Assembly: GCA_044220635.1 (NCBI GenBank)
Contig: JBGAQP010000003.1
Span: 1-64,000, forward strand
Direction of reading: 5' to 3'
DNA length: 64,000 nucleotides
Source: JBGAQP01 sp044220635
GTDB taxonomy: Bacteria; Pseudomonadota; Gammaproteobacteria; Burkholderiales; Usitatibacteraceae
Shown here: positions 52,648 to 61,900 of the stretch, piece after piece
Layout of the letters: every line of letters starts with the position of its first letter
How positions within the stretch are numbered: position 1 is the first letter of the stretch
Made by a program: the position numbers and the translations under genes
The notes under the pieces: model-generated
Database searches by the model: none
What the model was told of the DNA's origin: nothing
The model's input: the letters and a program-made list of their open reading frames with translations, nothing else

Positions 52648-52661
52648 TTGACGTGCGTCAA
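52648..52661. promoter_or_regulatory. Crp/Fnr-family binding site, distal
   Basis: TTGACGTGCGTCAA is a perfect TTGAC-N4-GTCAA dyad. Its centre is 32 bases (about three helical turns) from the proximal site, so two dimers would sit on the same DNA face. Confidence 0.6.
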
Positions 52662-52694
52662 ACAGGTGGGCGAGGCCCCGCAGTCGCGCGAAAC

Positions 52695-53066
52695 CTATTC
52701 GATCGCCTTGCCGTCGTTCAGCCGCAGCCAGCCGCGAATGACGCGGTAGAGATACCAGAGGAAGAGGACGGCGAAGGGGATCCAGGCGAGGATCACGCCG
52801 ACGATCGTGACCACGAGCACGAGCGCGATGAGCGCGCAGACCGCGATCCACAGGAGCCCCCACCAGAACGTGCGCGAGAGCCACGAGAGGTGGGATTCGA
52901 GGAATGTGCCGCGCACGTCGTCGCTCTTCACCATGCCGATGATGATCGCGCCGATCGCGAGGATCCAGGCCGTGAACGGCGCGAGCAGGTGCAGCGCGTA
53001 GAGGATGTGGGTGATCCGGGTATCGGGACCCAGGTCGCGGGCGGGAGCGCCCGGGGCGTCATTCAT
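52695..53066 (-). CDS. DUF4870-type small membrane protein
   Basis: The 123-residue protein has three hydrophobic segments (about 20-45, 68-95, 95-112) and the DUF4870 pattern (ILYALHLLAPFTAWILAIGAIIIGMV ... WIPFAVLFLWYLYRVIRGWLRLNDGK). Function unknown. It starts 9 bases after def on the same strand. Confidence 0.82.
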   Translation of the reverse strand: MNDAPGAPARDLGPDTRITHILYALHLLAPFTAWILAIGAIIIGMVKSDDVRGTFLESHLSWLSRTFWWGLLWIAVCALIALVLVVTIVGVILAWIPFAVLFLWYLYRVIRGWLRLNDGKAIE

Positions 53067-53075
53067 CGCGGCCTC

Positions 53076-53609
53076 CTAGTCGTCCTTCCCCGCGAGCTCG
53101 GGGAAGAGGATATCGGTGAACCCGAAGCGGCCCATGTCGGTCATGCGCTGCGGGTAGAGGATCCCGTCGAGGTGGTCGCACTCGTGCTGCACGACGCGCG
53201 CGTGGAAGCCGTCGGCCACGCGCTCGAGCTTGCGCCCCGCCGCGTCGAAGCCGCGGTACTTGAGCTTCGTCACCCGCGCCACCTCGCCGCGCAGCCCCGG
53301 CACGGAGAGGCAGCCTTCCCAGCCGAGCTCGGTCTCGGCGGTGAGGAACTCGATCTCGGGATTCACGAGCACGGTGAAGGGCACTTCCTCGGCGTCGGGG
53401 TAGCGCGGGTTGGCGCTGACGCCGAAGATCACCACGCGCAGGCCCACGCCGATCTGCGGCGCGGCGAGGCCCGCGCCGTCGTTCGCCTCCATCGTCTCCT
53501 TCATGTCGGCGACGAGCTCGGCGAGCTCGCGGGTGCCGAAGCGCGAAACGGGCTTCGCCTTCTCCTTGAGCACGGGATGGCCCATGCGCAGGATTTCACG
53601 CACCGCCAT
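53076..53609 (-). CDS. def: Peptide deformylase
   Basis: The 177-residue protein has the three family motifs GAGLAAPQIG, EGCLSVPG (metal Cys) and QHECDHLDG (metal His pair and Glu). It removes the formyl group from nascent proteins. This organism could have another def with fmt elsewhere; this copy sits in a purine-salvage operon. Start ATG at 53609 overlaps the phosphorylase gene by 14 bases. Confidence 0.95.
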   Translation of the reverse strand: MAVREILRMGHPVLKEKAKPVSRFGTRELAELVADMKETMEANDGAGLAAPQIGVGLRVVIFGVSANPRYPDAEEVPFTVLVNPEIEFLTAETELGWEGCLSVPGLRGEVARVTKLKYRGFDAAGRKLERVADGFHARVVQHECDHLDGILYPQRMTDMGRFGFTDILFPELAGKDD

Positions 53610-54345
53610 GGCGCTCCACCATCTTCGCGAGCACCAGGCGCACGCGGCCCATCGTCTCCTCGATGGTGCGCGCGAGCTCCGCGTGCACGATCCTGTCCTT
53701 GCTGCCCCCGCGGCCGGCCGCGGCGTTCGCCACCGGGGCGAGCACGGCATAGGACATCTCCAGCTCGCGGGCGAGCGCGGCCTCGGGCATCCCGGTCATG
53801 CCGACCATCGTCGCGCCGTCGCGCTCGAGCCGGTCGATCTCGGCCCGGGTCTCGAGCCGCGGGCCCTGCACCGCGCCGTAGGTGCCGCCGGGGATCACCG
53901 CCACGCCCGCCTCGGCCGCGCAGGCGATCGCCATGGCGCGCGTCTGCTCGTCGTAGGGGTTCGTGAAGTCGATGTGCGTCACCGGCTGCTCGGAGCCTTC
54001 GAAGAAGGTGGACTTCCGGCCCCAGGTGTAGTCGATGACCTGGTCGGGGACCGCGATCGTGCCGCCCCCGAGCTCGGGGGCGATGCCGCCCACGGTGCAC
54101 ACCGCGATGACGCGCCTCGCGCCCGCGGAGTGCAGCGCCCAGAGGTTCGCGCGGTAGTTGATCTCGTGCGGGGCGAGCGTGTGGCCGTAGCCGTGGCGCG
54201 CGAGGAACACGATCTCGCCCGCGCCGATGTGGCCGAAGGTGAGCGGCCCCGAGGGCTCGCCGAAGGGAGTCCGCACGATCGTCTTGCGCGTGATCTCGAG
54301 GTTGGCGAGCTGCGTGAGGCCGCTGCCTCCGATGATGGCGAGCAT
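53596..54345 (-). CDS. S-methyl-5'-thioinosine/thioadenosine phosphorylase (PNP family)
   Basis: The 249-residue protein is a class II-type nucleoside phosphorylase: IIGGSG, the phosphate site RHGYGHTLAPHEINYRANLWAL, AVCTVGGI, and substrate loop GPRLETRAEI ... DGATMVGMTGMPEA. In Pseudomonas the same family cleaves methylthioinosine, and hypoxanthine phosphoribosyltransferase then recovers the base. Here an hpt gene follows upstream by 10 bases, which supports MTI over MTA as substrate. The exact substrate is inferred. Confidence 0.88.
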   Translation of the reverse strand: MLAIIGGSGLTQLANLEITRKTIVRTPFGEPSGPLTFGHIGAGEIVFLARHGYGHTLAPHEINYRANLWALHSAGARRVIAVCTVGGIAPELGGGTIAVPDQVIDYTWGRKSTFFEGSEQPVTHIDFTNPYDEQTRAMAIACAAEAGVAVIPGGTYGAVQGPRLETRAEIDRLERDGATMVGMTGMPEAALARELEMSYAVLAPVANAAAGRGGSKDRIVHAELARTIEETMGRVRLVLAKMVERHGGA

Positions 54346-54355
54346 GAATCCCTTT

Positions 54356-54894
54356 CTATTCCTTGAGCGCGTAGACGGCGGGGAGGTTGCGCCACAGGCC
54401 GTAGGCGTCCATCCCGAAGCCGAAGACGTAGCGGTTGGGGACCTCCACGCCCACGAAGTCGGCGCGGATCGGCTTCTTTCCCTCGAGCACCTTCTCGCAG
54501 AAGACCGCGGTATAGACGTGCTTCGCGCCCATCTCGAGGAGCCGCTCCTTGATCGCCGCGAGCGTGATCCCCTGGTCGAGGATGTCGTCCACGACGAGCA
54601 CGGCGCGCCCCTTCACGTTGTCGCGCGGCGCGAGCCGCCAGGCGATGCTCTTTCCCTCGGTGCCGTTCTCGTAGCGCGTGGCCTCGATCGCGCCGAACTC
54701 CATCGGGAAGCGCAGCAGCGGCAGGACCTGGCCGGTGAACACGACCGCGCCCCCCATCACCGAGAGCACCAGCGGGAATTCGTCCTTGAGGCGCGCGGTG
54801 ATCTCCTGGCCCAGGCGGGCGACGGCGATGCGCACCTCGTCGGCCGGGCAGACGAGCTCGGCATTCTCCAGCATCCTCTGCGCCTCGTGGCGGT

Positions 54895-54898
<4 letters not shown>
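54356..54898 (-). CDS. Hypoxanthine-guanine phosphoribosyltransferase
   Basis: The 180-residue protein has the PRPP-binding motif VLVVDDILDQGITLAAI, the pyrophosphate loop VLSVMGGAVVFTGQ, and the base-binding C-terminus DFVGVEVPNRYVFGFGMD. It makes IMP/GMP from hypoxanthine/guanine and probably works with the adjacent phosphorylase. Its start overlaps galU by 4 bases. Confidence 0.94.
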
Positions 54899-55785
<887 letters not shown>

Positions 55786-55790
55786 CGAGT

Positions 55791-55827
55791 CCCCCTCTCC
55801 GTTGGGAGAGGGTCGGGGTGAGGGTCA
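55791..55827. repeat. CCGGGGTGAGGG-type interspersed repeat, copy B
   Basis: CCCCCTCTCCGTTGGGAGAG followed by GGTCGGGGTGAGGGTCA. It lies between the ligA stop (55825-55827, inside the repeat edge) and the galU start (55785). Read toward galU, GGAGAGGGGG lies 5-14 bases before the ATG and can act as the ribosome site. Confidence 0.88.
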
Positions 55828-57690
55828 TTTTTGTTCGAGCAGCTCCAGGAACCGCGCCTCGTCGAGCACCTCGACGCCAAGCTCGCGCGCCTTGTCGAGC
55901 TTGGAGCCCGCCTCGGCGCCAGCGACCACGAAATCGGTCTTCTTCGACACGGACCCCGTGACCTTCCCGCCGGCCGACTCGACGCGCTCCTTCGCCTCGT
56001 CGCGCGTCATCGCCGAGAGCGTGCCCGTGAGGACGACAATCTTACCTGCGAAGGGACCGCCGGTGGGGCGCGCCACGCCCTCGCCCTCCTCCCAATGCAC
56101 GCCCGCGGCGCGCAGCTGCCCGATCACCTCGCGGTTGTGGGGCTCGGCGAAGAAGCGCGCGATGGACTCCGCGACCGCGGGGCCCACGTCGGGCGCATCC
56201 TGCAGGCGCTCGGCATCCGCGTCCATGAGCGCGTCGAGCGACCCGAAGTGGCGCGCGAGGTCCTTCGCGGTCACCTCGCCCACGAGGCGGATGCCCAGCG
56301 CGTACACGAAGCGCCCGAGCGTGGTGCGCTTGCTCTTCTCGATCGCCGCCACGAGGTTCGCCGCGGACTTCTCGCCCATGCGCTCGAGCTCCGCGAGCTT
56401 CGCCACGCCCAGCTTGTAGAGCTCCGCGCTCGTTCGCACGATCCCGCCCTCGACGAGCTGGTCCACGAGCTTCTCGCCCAGGCCCTCGATGTCCATGGCG
56501 CGGCGCGAGGCGAAGTGCAGCAGTGAAGCCTTGCGCTGCGCCGGGCAGATGAGCCCGCCGGTGCAGCGCCGAATCGCCTCGCCCTCGAGGCGCGCGACCG
56601 CGGAGCCGCACTCGGGGCACTTCGCCGGCATCTCGAACCAGTCGCCCTTCTCGCGCGGCCCCGGCTTGTCGACCCTCGCGACCTCGGGAATCACGTCGCC
56701 CGCCCGGCGAACGACCACCGTGTCGCGCCGCCAGACGTCCGTGCGGCGCACTTCGTCCTCGTTGTGCAGCGTGGCGTTCGTGACCGTGGTGCCGCCGACG
56801 AACACGGGCTTCAGCCGCGCGACCGGCGTGAGGGCCCCCGTGCGCCCCACCTGCACCCCGATGTCGAGGAGCTCGGTCTTCGCCTCCTCCGCGGGGAACT
56901 TGTGGGCCACGGCCCAGCGCGGCGCGCGCGAGACGAATCCCAGCGCCTCCTGCTCGACCACGGCGTTCACCTTGTAGACGACGCCGTCGATGTCGTAGGG
57001 CAGGCGCTCGCGCTTCGCCGCGATCTCCGCGTAGAAGGCGAGCAGGGCCTCTTCGCCCGAAACCGTGCGCCGGTCCTTCGCGACGGGGAAGCCCAGCTCG
57101 GCGAGCCGCTCGAGCAGCGCCGCGTGCGTGGGGGGCACCTTCCAGCCCTCGTGGGCGCCGATCCCGTAGGCGTAGAACGAAAGCCGCCGCTTCGCGGTGA
57201 GCTTCGGATCGAGCTGGCGAAGCCCGCCCGCCGCCCCGTTGCGCGGGTTGACCAGGACCTTCTCGCCGGCCTGCCGCGCCTGCGCGTTGTAGGCCTCGAA
57301 GTCCTTCCGGAGCATCAGCACCTCGCCGCGCACTTCCAGGAGCTTCGGGGCGCGATCGGCGCGAAGGCGCAGCGGGATCGCGCGGATCGTGCGCAGGTTC
57401 GCCGTCACCTCCTCGCCGGTCTCGCCGTCGCCGCGGGTCGCGCCCTGCACGAGCAGGCCGTCCTCGTAGGCGAGGGTCACCGCGAGGCCGTCGAACTTGA
57501 GCTCGCAGGAGTATTCGACCGGATCCTTCCCGAGGCCCTCGCGGCAACGCCGGTCGAAGTCGGCGACGTCCTGCGCGTCGAAGGCGTTGGCGAGCGAGAG
57601 CATGGGCAGGCGGTGGTAGAGGTGGTTGTGGCGCTCGATCTCGCGCAGGCGGAAGGCGGCGCGCTCGGCGGCTTTTCGCGGCACGCCCAC
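55825..57690 (-). CDS. ligA: NAD-dependent DNA ligase with an internal deletion in domain Ia
   Basis: From GTG 57690 or 57684 the protein is about 620 residues against 670-690 usual. It keeps the catalytic Lys in CELKFDGLAV, the nucleotidyltransferase domain, OB fold, zinc finger (CPECG ... CTGGLICPAQR), HhH domain and BRCT (FAGKIVVLTGTLSAMTRDE). At the N-terminus, however, ERHNHLY runs directly into HRLPMLSLANAF. Normal LigA has about 54 residues between (the E. coli segment from His23 to about Arg74), including Tyr, Asp and Tyr-Asp residues that bind the NMN half of NAD+. The frame is intact. Either the gene is damaged or the sequence has lost about 160 bases here. The start region overlaps the run-on end of zipA. 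Confidence 0.92.
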   Translation of the reverse strand: MGVPRKAAERAAFRLREIERHNHLYHRLPMLSLANAFDAQDVADFDRRCREGLGKDPVEYSCELKFDGLAVTLAYEDGLLVQGATRGDGETGEEVTANLRTIRAIPLRLRADRAPKLLEVRGEVLMLRKDFEAYNAQARQAGEKVLVNPRNGAAGGLRQLDPKLTAKRRLSFYAYGIGAHEGWKVPPTHAALLERLAELGFPVAKDRRTVSGEEALLAFYAEIAAKRERLPYDIDGVVYKVNAVVEQEALGFVSRAPRWAVAHKFPAEEAKTELLDIGVQVGRTGALTPVARLKPVFVGGTTVTNATLHNEDEVRRTDVWRRDTVVVRRAGDVIPEVARVDKPGPREKGDWFEMPAKCPECGSAVARLEGEAIRRCTGGLICPAQRKASLLHFASRRAMDIEGLGEKLVDQLVEGGIVRTSAELYKLGVAKLAELERMGEKSAANLVAAIEKSKRTTLGRFVYALGIRLVGEVTAKDLARHFGSLDALMDADAERLQDAPDVGPAVAESIARFFAEPHNREVIGQLRAAGVHWEEGEGVARPTGGPFAGKIVVLTGTLSAMTRDEAKERVESAGGKVTGSVSKKTDFVVAGAEAGSKLDKARELGVEVLDEARFLELLEQK

Positions 57691-58787
57691 GGCCGGGCCC
57701 GCCGCACTAAGGAAAAGATGCGGCGCGCGAGGGCGCCGCCGGCCGGGATGCCGCGCTCCTCCATCTGGCCGGCGACCTGCTCGATCGAGCGGCGGATCGC
57801 GGCGATGCCCGCGGGGGTCAGGGGCTTGCGGTTGTCGTCCACGAGCTCCCCGCCGAGCGTGGCGGCGACCGACTGCGCGAGCTGCACCATCTCGTCGAAG
57901 GCCGCGGGGCCGTCGGCGACATGGGGCACGTCGAGCGCGAAGCTGAGCCCCGTCGCGTAGGCGGCGTCGTGCCGCGCGCCCTCGCGCTCGAAGCGGCGGA
58001 TCGCCCAGGCGAGCTGGCCGTCGGGCGCGAAACTCACCAGGTCCCCGGAGCCCGTCTCCGAGAGGCCCTGGGCGAGCGCGATCGACTTCACGCGGGAAAG
58101 CGAGAAGGTGGCGCCGAACTGGCCGACGACGTTCACCGCGACCTCGATGTCCACCTCCGCCGCGAAGCGGTCGATCTCGAGCGCGCGGGCCGCCGCCGCC
58201 GAGGGCGACTCGCGCTGCGAGACCGCGTCCACCGTGGCCGCGAAGGCCGCGACCGAATCGTTGAAGGACTGGATCTCGGCTTGCGTCACGGGCCCGCTGC
58301 GGCTCGCGAGCTGCAGGCCCGCGCGGATCTCGCGCCAGCTCTGCTTCGGCGAGGCCTCGATGGGCTGCCACAGCTCGTCGACGATGCCCTCGACGTTCAC
58401 CGGCGTCGTGTGGCTCTGCAGCGTGTCGAGCAGCGGCTCGAGGCGCTCGCGCGTCACCGGGTCGTCGGCGAGGATCACCGCGACCGTGTCGATCTTCGTC
58501 GAGACGACGGAGCCCGTCCCGGCGGGGGCCTCGAGCCCGCCCTCGCCTTCGTCGTCCAAGGCGGGGGCGGACGCGGGTGCCGAAGCCTCGTCGTCCACGC
58601 CCGGCATCGCCCCGAGGGTCGGCTCGCGGCGCTCGCCCCCCGCGGCGAAGAGCACGTCCGGGTGGCGCTCGCCGAAGGCCTTCTCGGCGCGTTGGCGGGC
58701 CCGGCGCTCGACGTACATGTTGTACGCGACGACGCCGGCGATCACGACGGCGCCGAGGGCGAGCAGGGCGAGCTGCAGGTCGCTCAC
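57477..58787 (-). CDS. zipA: Cell division protein ZipA-like, with run-on C-terminus
   Basis: The protein starts at GTG 58787 with one membrane segment (LQLALLALGAVVIAGVVAY, 4-22), a variable acidic linker, and the FtsZ-binding domain (about 215-358, VAVNVVGQFGATFSLSRV ... ARRIFS). It tethers FtsZ to the membrane. A normal ZipA would stop after ARRIFS; here TCC TTA GTG reads through while TAG is present one base out of frame (57709-57707). The frame continues for about 78 Ser/Arg/Pro-rich residues that are just ligA read in another frame. A one-base insertion or read error near 57710 would explain it. Confidence 0.87.
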   Translation of the reverse strand: MSDLQLALLALGAVVIAGVVAYNMYVERRARQRAEKAFGERHPDVLFAAGGERREPTLGAMPGVDDEASAPASAPALDDEGEGGLEAPAGTGSVVSTKIDTVAVILADDPVTRERLEPLLDTLQSHTTPVNVEGIVDELWQPIEASPKQSWREIRAGLQLASRSGPVTQAEIQSFNDSVAAFAATVDAVSQRESPSAAAARALEIDRFAAEVDIEVAVNVVGQFGATFSLSRVKSIALAQGLSETGSGDLVSFAPDGQLAWAIRRFEREGARHDAAYATGLSFALDVPHVADGPAAFDEMVQLAQSVAATLGGELVDDNRKPLTPAGIAAIRRSIEQVAGQMEERGIPAGGALARRIFSLVRRARPWACREKPPSAPPSACARSSATTTSTTACPCSRSPTPSTRRTSPTSTGVAARASGRIRSNTPASSSSTASR

Positions 58788-58793
58788 GGATCG

Positions 58794-58828
58794 CCCCCTG
58801 CCCTTCGGGAGAGGGCCGGGGTGAGGGT
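58794..58828. repeat. CCGGGGTGAGGG-type interspersed repeat, copy C
   Basis: CCCCCTGCCCTTCGGGAGAG followed by GGCCGGGGTGAGGGT, in the 147-base gap between smc and zipA and ending 6 bases from the zipA GTG. Read toward zipA, GGCAGGGGGC is placed as a ribosome site. The rest of the gap (58829-58934) shows nothing I recognise. Confidence 0.88.
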
Positions 58829-58934
58829 CGGGCTGCCGTCGCCTCCGAAATGCCGTGCCATCGATCGTGCGTCTCCGTGTCGGCGACCGGGCGTCATTCG
58901 AGGTCGCATCCCCAGGGGGGCCCCTGCTCCGCTC

Positions 58935-61900
58935 TCATGCCGCCTGCTTTCGGGCGAATTCCATCGCGGCCTCGATGTCCACCTCGACGATACGCGAGAC
59001 GCCGGGCTCCTGCATGGTCACGCCGATCAGCTGGGCGGCGAGCTCCATCGTGATCTTGTTGTGGGTGATGAACAGGAACTGGGTCTGCGCCGACATCTGC
59101 CGCACGAGCTCGCAGAAGCGCTCGGTGTTCGGGTCGTCGAGGGGCGCGTCCACCTCGTCGAGCAGGCAGAACGGCGCGGGATTGAGCCGGAAGAGCGAGA
59201 AGACGAGCGCGATCGCGGTGAGCGCCTTCTCGCCGCCCGAGAGCAGCTGGATCGAGGTGTTCTTCTTGCCCGGGGGCTGGGCGAAGACCTGCAGGCCCGC
59301 GTCGAGGATCTCCTCGCCCGTGAGCTTGAGGCTCGCGTTGCCGCCGCCGAAGAGCGCCGGGAACATCTCCTTGAAGTTCGCGTTGACCGCGTCGAACGTG
59401 CCCTGCAGGAGCTCGCGGGTCTCGCGGTCGATGCGCTTGATCGCGGATTCGAGCGTCTCCACCGCCTGCACGAGGTCCGCGGCCTGGGCGTCGAGGAAGC
59501 CCTTCCTCTCGCGCGCCGTCGTGAGCTCCGAGAGCGCGGCGAGGTTGACGGGCCCGAGGGCGGCGATCTCCTCGTTCAGGCGGTTGATCTCCGCCTGCAT
59601 CGAGGCCGAGCGCGTGCGCTTCTCGAGCTTGTCGGCGAGCTCCTCGCGCGTCGCCCCGGCTTCGCGCAGCTGCTCGGCGTACTGCGCCGCGTTGGTCGCC
59701 GCCTCCTGCTCCTTCAGGCGCAGCTCCGTGATCCGCTCGCGCAGGGGATGCAGCCCCTGCTCGACGGCGAGCCGCCCCTCCTCGAGGGCGTGCAGCTCGG
59801 TGGAAAGGTGCTCGAGTCCCGCCCTCGCGTCGGCGAGCGCGCGCTCGCGCTCGCTCTTCACCTGCAACGCGCCTTGGAGCCGGCCTCGGACCTCGCCCTC
59901 CTCCATCCTGCCGAGCTCCGCGGCGAGGCTCGCGCGGTTCGCGGCGATCGCCTGGGCGCGCTCGCCGAGCGACACCGCCAGGCGCGCGGACGAATCCGCC
60001 TTCTCGCGGCAGCTGCGTTCGTGGAAGCGCGCTTCCTGCACGGCGCGCTCCGCGACGGCGATCCCCGCCCGCGCCGCGCCGAGCGCCTCGCCCGCGGCCT
60101 TCGCCGCGGACTCGAGCGACTGCAGGCGCTGCACGATCGCCTCGATCCCCTGCGCGCCCTTCTCGAGCGCGTGCTGCGCCTCCTGCATCTCGAGGCGCTC
60201 GCGCCCCTCCTCCTGCTCGATCTCGGCGAGCTCCGCACGGATCGCCTCGCGGCGCGCCTGCGCCTGCTGCGAGCTCTGGGAGAGCTTCAGGTACTCGACC
60301 TCGAAGTCGTGGTCCTCCTGGCGCGCGCGCCCGAGCTCCTCGCGCACCCGCCGCGCCTCGCTGCCGGCGTCCGCGAGCTCGGCCTCGAGCGCCTTCACGC
60401 GCGCCTCGGCCTCGTTGCGCTCGCGCGCCTCCGCGGGGATGCGCCCCTGCAGGTCCTCGATCTCGCGCTGGCGCTGCAGCACGCCGTGCAGCTCCGACTG
60501 CGGCCCGTGGAAGACCACACCCTGGCGGCCGAAGAGGTGGCCCGCCTTCGAGACGAGGAGCCCGCCCGGGGGCAGCACGCGGGCGGTCGCGAGGCCATCC
60601 TCGCCCTCGGGGAGGATGAAGACGCCGGCGAGGGCGTCGCGCAGGTAGGCCGTCACCCCGGCGCGGGTGCTCGAGACGACGGAAGACAGGGGCTTCAGGT
60701 GCGTGGCGGGGGCGGCGGCTTCGGGCGCCCCGCGCTCGATGAACACCGCGAAGCTGCCCGGCGGCGCGTCGCGCAGGAGCGCCGCGAGGCCGGAATCGTC
60801 GGCGAGCCTCGCCGCGTTGAGCCGCACGCCGAGCGCGGCCTCGACCGCGTCGTCCCAGCCCGCCTCGACGTGGATCGCCTGCCAGAGGCGCTCGGCGCGC
60901 TCGAGGGCGTGGGCCGCGGTCCATTGCGCGAGGCGCGAGTTCGTGTCGAGCTTCGCCTGCTGCGCCGTGAGCGCCTTGAGCGCCGCCTCGAGGGAAGCCG
61001 CCTCGCGCGTCTTCTCCTGCAGCCGCTCGATCGCCCCGCGGCGCTCGGCCTCGAGCGCGGGGATCCTCTCCTCGACGGCCTTGCGCGAGGCCTCCAGCGC
61101 GACGATGCGCTCGCCCAGGCGGCCGCGGTCGGCGGCGATCGCCGCGAGTTTCTCGGGCTCGGGGAAGGCGAGGGCCATGTTCTCCTGCTTGAGGCGGTTC
61201 TTCCGGGCCTCGAGCTGCGCGAGGATCTTCAGCGCGTGGGACTCGCGCGTCTCCTCGACGCTCTGGGCCTGCTCCGCGGCGGCCATCTCGGCCTCGCCCG
61301 CGCGCACCGCGGCGGCGGCGGCCGTGGATGCCTCCTCGGCCGCTGGCATCCCCGCGCGCGCCGCCTCGAGCTCGCCCTCGCGGGCGCCGATCGCCGCGAT
61401 CGCGGCCTCGATCTGCGCGCTCCAGCGGCCCCGGTCGCCCTCGGCCTCGGCCACGCGGCGCTCGACCTCGGCCATCTCCGCGGCGAGCCCCTCGAGCTGC
61501 TCGCCCATCCGGCGGCGGTTGTCTCCGAGGAAGGCGATCTCGCGCTCGAGCGACTGCACCTCGGCGTTCGCCTCGTAGAGCGCGCCCTGCAGGCTCGCGA
61601 GCTGGTCGGTCTCCTGGTAGTGGCGGTTGCGCAGGTCCTCGAGGGCGCGCTCGCTCTCGCGCAGCTTCGCGGTCTCGGCCTCGAGGCTCACCTGGGCCTT
61701 CTGCACCTCGTTGGCGTGGCGCGTCCTCGCGCTCTCGGCTTCCCTGAGCCGCGTGAAGGTGAGCAGGTTGTGGTTGAGCGCGAGCTGCGCCTGCAGGTCG
61801 TTGAAGCGCGCGGCGACCTCGGCCTGCCCGGCGAGGTGCTCGAGCTGGGTCTCGAGCTCGGCGCGGATGTCGCCCACGCGCGCGAGGTTCTCGCGCGTGT

